Assembly: GCF_000299875.1 (NCBI RefSeq)
Contig: NZ_AMRK01000001.1
Location: forward strand, 372,001 to 436,000
Length of the DNA: 64,000 nt
Reading direction: 5' to 3'
From: Celeribacter baekdonensis B30
Lineage (GTDB): Bacteria; Pseudomonadota; Alphaproteobacteria; Rhodobacterales; Rhodobacteraceae
Below are positions 57,781 through 64,000 of this stretch, one piece after another. Made by a program: the position numbers and the translations under genes. The notes under the pieces are model-generated. The model worked only from the letters and a program-made list of their open reading frames with translations. It did no database searches and was not told the DNA's origin. How positions within the stretch are numbered: the stretch's first letter is position 1; each line of letters begins with the position of its first letter.

Positions 57781-58392
57781 ATGGCGAATTTCCTTTATAA
57801 AAATGACCTCCCCGATGATCTCGATCTTGGTCCGATTGTCGCCATTGATTGTGAAACCATGGGGCTGAACCCACATCGGGATCGTTTGTGCCTTGTGCAA
57901 ATGTCCGGCGGGGACGGCAATGCGCATTTGGTTCAGGTTGCGCGCGGCCAAACCGAGGCCCCCAACCTGTGCAAAATGTTGGCCGACCCCAATGTGTTAA
58001 AGCTGTTCCATTTCGGCCGTTTCGATATCGCCGCGATGTATCACGCCTTTGGCACCGTGACCGAACCGGTCTATTGCACCAAAATCGCCTCCAAGCTCGT
58101 TCGCACCTTCACCGATCGGCATGGGTTGAAAAACCTGCTTGAACAGCTTTTGAAGGTCGATATTTCCAAATATCAGCAAATGAGCGATTGGGGGGCCGAA
58201 GACCTCACAAATGCGCAGCTCGACTATGCCGCCTCCGACGTCTTGCACCTGCACCAACTGCGTGAAAAGCTCAACGTGATGCTGGAACGCGAAGGCCGGA
58301 TGGAGATCGCTCAGGCCTGTTTCGACTTCTTGCCAACGCGGGCCAAATTGGATCTCGAAGGCTGGCCCGAGATCGACATTTTCACCCACTGA
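57781..58392 (+). CDS. rnd: Short ribonuclease D (3'-5' exoribonuclease)
   Basis: 203 residues from the ATG at 57781. DEDDy exonuclease core: Asp23 and Glu25 in VAIDCETMGL, then FHFGRFDIAAMYHAFG and the Tyr/Asp of LDYAASDVLHLHQL. The two HRDC domains of the ~375-residue Escherichia coli RNase D are absent, as in many alphaproteobacterial forms. It trims tRNA and other small RNA ends; it stands 182 bases downstream of tRNA-Leu and is followed by kdsD. Confidence 0.88.
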   Translation: MANFLYKNDLPDDLDLGPIVAIDCETMGLNPHRDRLCLVQMSGGDGNAHLVQVARGQTEAPNLCKMLADPNVLKLFHFGRFDIAAMYHAFGTVTEPVYCTKIASKLVRTFTDRHGLKNLLEQLLKVDISKYQQMSDWGAEDLTNAQLDYAASDVLHLHQLREKLNVMLEREGRMEIAQACFDFLPTRAKLDLEGWPEIDIFTH

Positions 58393-58427
58393 TCTGCTCT
58401 TGCCCATCTGCCACTGAGGAGGTCGCC

Positions 58428-59390
58428 ATGACCCAATCGGACGCCTTTATCGCCACCGCCCAGCGCGTGATCCGCCTCGAAGCCGAGGCGCTGACCCAAT
58501 TGGCCGAGGGCATCGGTGCAAATTTTGCCGAAGCTGTCGGGCTTATCCTCGCCGCCAAAGGGCGTACGATTGTCACAGGCATGGGCAAATCCGGCCATAT
58601 CGCCCGCAAAATTGCCGCCACTCTGGCCTCCACGGGCACGCCTTCGCATTTCGTCCATCCCGCCGAAGCCAGCCATGGCGATCTTGGCATGATCGGCAGC
58701 GACGATGTCTGTCTGGTTCTGTCCAACTCCGGCGAAACGCCTGAACTTGCCGATCTCATCACTTACACCCGCCGGTTCAAAATTCCGATGATCGGCGTCG
58801 CCTCGAACCCGGACAGCTCGCTGATCCGCGCCTGTGATGTGGCGCTGGTCCTGCCGAAAATGCCCGAAGCCTGTGGTCACGGCATCGTACCAACGACCTC
58901 GACCACAATGACACTGGCACTCGGCGACGCTATTGCCGTTGCTCTGATGGAGCAACATGCTTTCACTGCCGACAACTTCCGGGTCTTGCATCCCGGTGGC
59001 AAACTGGGTGCACGCCTGACCAAGGTCCGCGCGTTGATGCATGAAGACATGCCCTTGGTGACAGCCGAGACGCCAATGCGGGATACGCTTGCAGAGATTT
59101 CCGCAAAGGGTTTTGGCGTTGTCGGCGTGGTTGACGCCCAAGGCCATCTGACGGGCATCATCACAGACGGCGATTTGCGCCGCAACATCGACGGACTGCT
59201 TGATAAAACCGCAGGCGACATCATGACCGCCGCGCCGATGACCATTTCCCCCGACGCCTTGGCCGAAAAAGCCGTGGCGCGAATGGATGAGCGGGCGATC
59301 ACCTGTCTTTTTGTGCGGGATCCTGCCGAAGATGGCCGTCCTTGCGGGATTTTGAAAATACAGGACTGTCTTCGCGCTGGCGTCGTGTAA
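58428..59390 (+). CDS. kdsD: Arabinose-5-phosphate isomerase
   Basis: 320 residues with a SIS sugar-isomerase domain (GKGRTIVTGMGKSGHIARKI, HPAEASHGDLGMI, LSNSGETPELADLITYTRRF) and two CBS domains (about 205-320). It converts ribulose-5-phosphate to arabinose-5-phosphate for KDO in LPS. GAGGAGG precedes the ATG. First of the kdsD-lptC-lptA-lptB run, all same strand and closely spaced. Confidence 0.94.
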   Translation: MTQSDAFIATAQRVIRLEAEALTQLAEGIGANFAEAVGLILAAKGRTIVTGMGKSGHIARKIAATLASTGTPSHFVHPAEASHGDLGMIGSDDVCLVLSNSGETPELADLITYTRRFKIPMIGVASNPDSSLIRACDVALVLPKMPEACGHGIVPTTSTTMTLALGDAIAVALMEQHAFTADNFRVLHPGGKLGARLTKVRALMHEDMPLVTAETPMRDTLAEISAKGFGVVGVVDAQGHLTGIITDGDLRRNIDGLLDKTAGDIMTAAPMTISPDALAEKAVARMDERAITCLFVRDPAEDGRPCGILKIQDCLRAGVV

Positions 59391-59399
59391 GACAGCCCT

Positions 59400-59999
59400 A
59401 TGGCGCGGTTTGACAACAGCTATTCTCGTTTCGTGGCGCTCGCAAAGATCGTCCTCCCCCTGGCCAGCCTTGTGGTATTGGCCACGCTGTTTTTGTTTGC
59501 ACGCGGGCGCGAGTTCGAAATGTCCATTCCCTATGCGCAAGTCGATTTAGAAACACTGGCGCGCGAACAACGTGTGGATGGTCCGGCCTATGCGACAGTG
59601 ACCAAAGATGGTGCGCAGTTGGAATTGTCTGCCGATCAAGTTCGCCCAGACCTGTCCACTCAGGACGTGGTAAATTCTTCCGCCATCCGTGGTGCCCTGC
59701 GCATTCCCGGCAATGGCTCCGTTACACTTCAGGCCAACGACGGCGTGATTGACGGGCCTGGCAAAATTGCTGAACTGTCAGGTCAGGTGCAAATCAAAAC
59801 ATCAACGGGCTACACGATCCACTCTGATCGGATCGCGACGATGCTTGATGTCTCCAACATCGAAAGCCCCGGCACGGTTACAGCCGACGGACCAACCGGG
59901 CATCTGACCGCCGGGGCCATGCAAATCTCACATGATGAGGGGACGGACACCTACCTTCTGGTTTTCAAGGACGGTGTAAAGCTGGTATATCAACCGTGA
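59400..59999 (+). CDS. lptC: LPS export protein LptC
   Basis: 199 residues. A single N-terminal membrane helix (about 16-36, LAKIVLPLASLVVLATLFLFA) and a periplasmic beta-jellyroll (DGVIDGPGKIAELSGQVQIK, YLLVFKDGVKLVYQ) are typical of LptC, which passes LPS from LptBFG to LptA. Overlaps lptA upstream start region; order kdsD-lptC-lptA-lptB is conserved. Confidence 0.85.
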   Translation: MARFDNSYSRFVALAKIVLPLASLVVLATLFLFARGREFEMSIPYAQVDLETLAREQRVDGPAYATVTKDGAQLELSADQVRPDLSTQDVVNSSAIRGALRIPGNGSVTLQANDGVIDGPGKIAELSGQVQIKTSTGYTIHSDRIATMLDVSNIESPGTVTADGPTGHLTAGAMQISHDEGTDTYLLVFKDGVKLVYQP

Positions 60000-60016
60000 A
60001 TTTAAAGGAAAAAACC

Positions 60017-60520
60017 GTGCGCATCATTCAAACCCTGTCCCTGAGAGTCGCGCTGATCATTGCATTGGCATTTCAAAGCCTGCCCGTGATGGCTCAAAGC
60101 GCGCAGATTGCGTTCGGCGGATTAAAGCACGACAGTTCGCGGCCCGTCGAAGTGACCTCCGACCAATTGAGCGTCGATCAAGCAACCGGAAAGGCACTTT
60201 TCGCCGGCAATGTCGTGATCGGCCAAGGCACGCTGCGACTGACGGCGCAAACAGTTGAGGTTGTTTATGCCAAAACCGGCGGCACAATCGCCCGGCTTTT
60301 GGCCTCTGGCGGTGTGACGATCACCAATGCGGGCGAAACGGCAGAAGCCGCACAGGCCGAATATGACCTCGAATCATCAACTGTTCTGCTCACGGGCAAC
60401 GTGCTTTTGACCCAAGCGGGCAGCGCCCTTTCGGGCGAACGCATGCTGATTGATCTCAACACTGGCACCGGCCGCATGGACGGACGCGTGAAAACCATAC
60501 TCCAGCCTGGGAATAAGTGA
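60017..60520 (+). CDS. lptA: LPS transport periplasmic protein LptA
   Basis: 167 residues from GTG 60017, preceded by AAAGGA; an upstream in-frame GTG at 59996 overlaps the lptC stop and lacks an RBS. Signal peptide ([14 protein letters not shown]) then OstA-type jellyroll repeats ([50 protein letters not shown]). It forms the bridge for LPS across the periplasm. The stop overlaps lptB. Confidence 0.85.
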   Translation: MRIIQTLSLRVALIIALAFQSLPVMAQSAQIAFGGLKHDSSRPVEVTSDQLSVDQATGKALFAGNVVIGQGTLRLTAQTVEVVYAKTGGTIARLLASGGVTITNAGETAEAAQAEYDLESSTVLLTGNVLLTQAGSALSGERMLIDLNTGTGRMDGRVKTILQPGNK

Positions 60521-61251
60521 TGTCCGACACAACCGGGCTAAAGGTCCGCAACCTGCGCAAAGGCTATCGCAAACGCACCGTGATCCGCGATGTGTCGCTT
60601 GATCTTGGCCGTGGGGAGGTCGTGGCACTACTGGGTCCCAACGGGTCAGGCAAAACCACCTGTTTCTATTCTATCGCAGGTCTTGTAATGCCGGAAGCTG
60701 GAGAGATCACGGTCGATGGCCGCAACATCACGCTTTTGCCGATGTACCGTCGCGCCAAAATGGGCATTGGATATTTGCCGCAAGAGGCCTCGATTTTTCG
60801 CGGTCTTTGTGTTGAGGACAATATCCTCGCGATCCTCGAAGTCTCCGAATCCGACCCCCTCGTGCGGCGCGAAAAACTTGAGGAACTGCTGTCCGAATTC
60901 TCGATCTCTCACCTGCGGCGCGCGCCCGCCTTGTCGCTCTCCGGGGGCGAGCGGCGCCGCGTCGAAATCGCGCGCTGTCTGGCCTCTGACCCCTCCTATG
61001 TGCTTTTGGATGAACCCTTTGCCGGCGTTGATCCTATCGCGGTGGCGGAAATTCGCGGACTTGTGTCCGATCTCAAGAATCGTGGCATTGGCGTGTTGAT
61101 TACCGATCATAACGTTCAGGAAACGTTAGGAATTATTGATCGAGCCTATATTTTGCATGATGGTCAGGTGTTGATGTCCGGCACCACCGAAGACATCGTT
61201 GCGGATGAAACTGTACGCCGTGTTTACCTTGGCGACAATTTCCGGATCTGA
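60520..61251 (+). CDS. lptB: LPS export ABC transporter ATP-binding protein
   Basis: 243 residues from the ATG at 60520 (TGATG overlap with lptA). Walker [10 protein letters not shown], signature LSGGERRR, Walker [13 protein letters not shown]. Powers LPS extraction with LptF and LptG, which are not in this window. Last gene of the lpt run; the next gene is hpf, 246 bases on. Confidence 0.95.
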   Translation: MSDTTGLKVRNLRKGYRKRTVIRDVSLDLGRGEVVALLGPNGSGKTTCFYSIAGLVMPEAGEITVDGRNITLLPMYRRAKMGIGYLPQEASIFRGLCVEDNILAILEVSESDPLVRREKLEELLSEFSISHLRRAPALSLSGGERRRVEIARCLASDPSYVLLDEPFAGVDPIAVAEIRGLVSDLKNRGIGVLITDHNVQETLGIIDRAYILHDGQVLMSGTTEDIVADETVRRVYLGDNFRI

Positions 61252-61497
61252 ACGCGGGTTTCGATTGACATTGACCTAGATTCTGCCGCCAAATGTAACC
61301 GATGCATGACGCGCGTTTCACAGTCTGCGCCACGGCAAATCAAAGCCTCAGGGCGCCAAAGCACCACCCCGACACACCGTCAGGGTCCTATGGCGAACGC
61401 ATGCATTCAATTCCCGCTTTATACAAGAACCCAAGGCCCTGTCAGACGCCAGAGGAGGCGTCGAGCATATAGGTCCCAAAGAAAGAAGGAGGTATCA

Positions 61498-62073
61498 ATG
61501 CGGTACCAAATCAGCGGAAAACAAATCGACATCGGCACAGCCCTTCAAACGCATGTGAAGACGGAGCTGGGCACCGTTCTTGATAAATACGCACAGCGTC
61601 CGACTGACGCGAATGTCGTGTTTTCAAAAACTGGGGCAGAATTCAATTGCGAGGCCGTGGTTCACCTGTCCAGCGGCCTGACCGCACAGGCCAGTGCGCA
61701 TGCTCATGAAATCTACGCAGCCTTTGATGAATGCGCAGAAAAAATGGACAAACAACTGCGCCGTTATAAGCGCCGTTTGAAAGATCACCACAAGGATCGC
61801 TCCGAGCCGGTTGAACTCTTCGGCGCTTCCCAGTATATCCTCGCCGCGTCTGACCATGATGAGGATCAGGAACCTGAAAGCCTTCAGCCGATGATCATCG
61901 CTGAAATGGAGGCAAAGATTCCGACCCTGACGGTTGGCGAAGCAGTGATGCAAATGGAATTGGCTGGTGCTCCTGTTCTTGTGTTCCACAAGGATGGGAA
62001 AACCGGAGTAAACGTGGTCTACCGCCGTGCCGATGGCAACATCGGTTGGGTTGACCCTAACAACGCGACATAA
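61498..62073 (+). CDS. hpf: Long-form ribosome hibernation promoting factor
   Basis: 191 residues from the ATG at 61498 with a strong AAGGAGG 6 bases upstream. The N-terminal domain (MRYQISGKQIDIGTALQTHV KTEL ... VHLSSGLTAQASAHAHEIYA AFDECAEKMDKQLRRYKRRL) binds the ribosome at the decoding centre, and the C-terminal domain (about 130-191, IPTLTVGEAVMQMELAGAPV LVFHK) lets two ribosomes dimerise into 100S. The 5' leader is about 240 bases, so expression may be separately controlled from lptB. Confidence 0.93.
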   Translation: MRYQISGKQIDIGTALQTHVKTELGTVLDKYAQRPTDANVVFSKTGAEFNCEAVVHLSSGLTAQASAHAHEIYAAFDECAEKMDKQLRRYKRRLKDHHKDRSEPVELFGASQYILAASDHDEDQEPESLQPMIIAEMEAKIPTLTVGEAVMQMELAGAPVLVFHKDGKTGVNVVYRRADGNIGWVDPNNAT

Positions 62074-62116
62074 CAAAACTGACCCGCCTCGACGGGTCGG
62101 GGCGGGTACATTTCAT

Positions 62117-62581
62117 ATGGATATATCTAAGATCTTGAATCCGCAGGCCATCAAATTGGTCGGAAAGATGACGAGCAAGAAACGTCTCTTTCAGGATCTC
62201 GGGGAGATCGCTGCAAGTGCCTATGGCCTGTCGCTCAATGACACGGTGGATGCCTTGCAAGACCGCGAAAGCCTTGGCCCAACAGGTGTGGGGCATGGCG
62301 TTGCTTTGCCTCATGCGCGCATTGAGGGGTTGGACCGTGTGGTCGGGGCGTTTATGCGCCTCGAAAACCCGATGGATTTCGATGCCGTGGACCGGCAGCC
62401 CGTCGACCTGATTTTCGCCCTTTTTGCCCCGGCGGAATCCGGTGTGGATCACCTCAAAGCACTGGCGCTTGTGTCGCGTACAATGCGCGATGGGGACATC
62501 TGCGCCAAACTGCGCGCCAATGGCGAGGCCACGACCCTTCATGCCATTTTGACTGAAGGGCCAAAAACCAAAGCCGCTTAA
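62117..62581 (+). CDS. ptsN: PTS nitrogen regulatory IIA protein
   Basis: 154 residues. EIIA-Ntr of the nitrogen-related phosphotransferase system, phosphorylated on His66 in GHGVALPHARIEGLDRV. It links nitrogen and carbon state, K+ transport and other targets rather than transporting sugar. Lies 43 bases after hpf in the order hpf-ptsN; a hairpin follows. Confidence 0.92.
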   Translation: MDISKILNPQAIKLVGKMTSKKRLFQDLGEIAASAYGLSLNDTVDALQDRESLGPTGVGHGVALPHARIEGLDRVVGAFMRLENPMDFDAVDRQPVDLIFALFAPAESGVDHLKALALVSRTMRDGDICAKLRANGEATTLHAILTEGPKTKAA

Positions 62582-62587
62582 AATCGG

Positions 62588-62614
62588 CCTGTGGCGTTTC
62601 AGACCTGCCACAGG
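62588..62614 (+). terminator. Hairpin after ptsN
   Basis: CCTGTGGC (62588-62595) and GCCACAGG (62607-62614) pair perfectly around an 11-base loop, 7 bases after the ptsN stop. A weak T-stretch follows (TCATTTC). Confidence 0.55.
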
Positions 62615-62719
62615 TCATTTCGAAATTGGGCCCTCTCAACCAAATTTCAAAACGCGTTCAAGGGCCAAAACCATCCGCACGTCACCCCAAGTTTTGCGGC
62701 CCCTGTGTCGCGAAACACT

Positions 62720-64000
62720 TTAGGTTTGTGACCAAGGTTTAAAGCCAAACATCATGTAATCGCGCTGGTAGGCCGCCCGAACGGCGTCCTCGACCTCTTC
62801 GTCGTAGATATCTGCAAGCGTGTAGGGACTATCGTCCCGCTGTGCGGGAACGGCAATCGCAGACACTCCAACACTCGCCCCTAGGCGATCAAGATCCTCG
62901 GTCAGGCTTTCCTCTCGTATGATGACGTCAGGCAGAGAGAAATCCGCAAAACCTTTGATCACTTCGGATTGTGACGCCCATGTCCCATCCACCCGTATGG
63001 AGGTTTGGCCGTTGAGATTGCCTTTGACGAAGTCCGCGAATTTCAGAAACGCTTCGCGGTGCTGGTCGCGACCATAGGATGCGTCCGGCTGACCCACTGG
63101 GATGGGTAACTTATAAATGTCACGCAATACCTCGCGGATTTCTACGTAGGTCAGCGCACTGATATTCAAAATATATCGGCAAAACGTCCGATGTAGCCGC
63201 AAGGCCGGATGTGTAATCACCGTAAAGCTGCGATGCCCTTTGTTTTGCCGCTTCCACTGACGGAGCGTCTTTTGGGTAAACTCTTGGGTCAAAGCCGCTG
63301 GGTCGATCCTATCCAGACCGGCCAGCCACGCCTGCACCGCTTGCTCCGGGCCACTGCGCACCGGCATATAAAGCAAAGGTACCGATTGACCGGCCAGATA
63401 GGTCGGCACCCCAGGACCGCGACGCGGTTCGAAATTTGGCGTGTTGGACAGGTTGAAGTGGTCGACGCTGGACAGGTTGGCCACCATCTCCGCGTAGTTC
63501 ACAACCTTATCCTCAAGACGCGACGGGTTTTGAACCTTGGTCTTTTGCGTGGTCTTGCCCCGCTCCTCACTCACACCAAGGAAACGTGCCAACCCGTTGA
63601 GGACTTCAATGTCCTGAATGTCGTCATAATTGATATAAAACGCAGTCTGGCCAGAGGTTTGCAGCGCGCGCTGAAGCGAAAGCTGAAACCCCTTGAGTTC
63701 ATCCAAAAGCCCTGAGAATTCACGTTTATCAAAAACTATCTTGGCCGATTTAGCATCCTTCAAATCGCCAAGCCGCCATTGTCCGGTCTTGTCCGCGATC
63801 TTGCGCGACACATAGCTGTCCAGCGGGTTGCGGGTGAGGATGATCTTGGCGCATTTCGAATCCTTCAGGACATGTGCCAGAATGCGCGGGTCGTGATCGT
63901 GGAAAAACCGAAATCCAGCCAACCCCTTGGTTGCGTCCCGCATTTTATGCAGCAAAAGCGTCGGGTCCGCTTCGCGCATGATCAGGCTTACGCCCAGCAT
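62720..64000 (-). CDS. Tandem sulfotransferase-like protein, 5' end beyond window
   Basis: The frame is open for 426 codons to the right edge, so the N-terminus is missing. Two sulfotransferase-like stretches are visible. The first carries the PAPS 3'-phosphate motif (KIILTRNPLDSYVSRKIADK) and a helical region after it. The second has FTVITHPALRLHRTFCRYIL, then a C-terminal YDEEVEDAVRAAYQRDYMMF GFKPW typical of carbohydrate sulfotransferases (Asp-Tyr-Phe-x-Phe end). This suggests two catalytic modules or one with a decayed copy. The product might sulfate a surface polysaccharide or lipid. Start and first P-loop motif were not seen. Confidence 0.75.
   Translation of the reverse strand: MLGVSLIMREADPTLLLHKMRDATKGLAGFRFFHDHDPRILAHVLKDSKCAKIILTRNPLDSYVSRKIADKTGQWRLGDLKDAKSAKIVFDKREFSGLLDELKGFQLSLQRALQTSGQTAFYINYDDIQDIEVLNGLARFLGVSEERGKTTQKTKVQNPSRLEDKVVNYAEMVANLSSVDHFNLSNTPNFEPRRGPGVPTYLAGQSVPLLYMPVRSGPEQAVQAWLAGLDRIDPAALTQEFTQKTLRQWKRQNKGHRSFTVITHPALRLHRTFCRYILNISALTYVEIREVLRDIYKLPIPVGQPDASYGRDQHREAFLKFADFVKGNLNGQTSIRVDGTWASQSEVIKGFADFSLPDVIIREESLTEDLDRLGASVGVSAIAVPAQRDDSPYTLADIYDEEVEDAVRAAYQRDYMMFGFKPWSQT

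Overview
The window looks like chromosomal DNA of an alphaproteobacterium of the Rhodobacterales (Roseobacter/Rhodobacter type). This is inferred from the petABC cytochrome bc1 operon with a Rieske protein that starts from GTG, a petP/petR-like regulator pair, a Hint-domain RTX protein of the kind common in Rhodobacteraceae, gltD lying upstream of gltB, and the xseB-ispA-dxs cluster. No species can be named from the sequence alone.

The left part (about 1 to 24,060) is accessory DNA. It opens with a stress and envelope block read mainly on the minus strand: a partial unknown protein, a very large cyclic beta-1,2-glucan synthase (ndvB type) translationally coupled to a tandem universal stress protein, a methyltransferase/erythromycin-esterase-like fusion, a small proline-rich protein and a three-BON-domain protein. 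Next comes a scrapyard (about 13.8 to 19.3 kb) of broken genes: ends of hsdR, a fructose-type kinase and transketolase, a possible plasmid mobilization remnant, a decayed IS3-family element and the end of a Tn3-family transposase with a terminal inverted repeat. An intact merR / carboxymuconolactone-decarboxylase / beta-propeller operon sits inside it. The block ends with a membrane-anchored LytTR regulator and, divergently, a 956-residue protein with an unusual 22-23-residue repeat, RTX repeats and a Hint domain. A tRNA-Lys gene, whose 3' end faces this accessory block, marks the boundary.

The right part (about 24.1 to 64 kb) is dense core genome: dapF-mtaB-GST; petABC; a TPP-riboswitch-controlled thiBPQ operon; aroC; a DMT transporter; HU; AMP nucleosidase; an SDR protein; an MFS carrier; xseB-ispA-dxs (MEP pathway and prenyl diphosphate synthesis); a coupled MarR/OmpR regulator pair resembling petP-petR; a branched-chain aminotransferase; queG; mtgA; gltD-gltB; uppP; an NDUFA9-like protein; tRNA-Leu(CAG); a short RNase D; kdsD-lptC-lptA-lptB (lipopolysaccharide precursor and transport); long-form hpf; and ptsN. 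A tandem sulfotransferase-like gene runs off the right edge.

The genes fall into coherent functions: respiration (petABC and its likely regulators), cell-envelope building (uppP, mtgA, kdsD-lptCAB, ndvB), isoprenoid and amino-acid synthesis (dxs, ispA, dapF, aroC, ilvE, gltBD) and RNA modification (mtaB, queG). The least familiar material is the repeat/RTX/Hint protein with its adjacent LytTR regulator, and the mosaic of gene ends in 13.8-19.3 kb.
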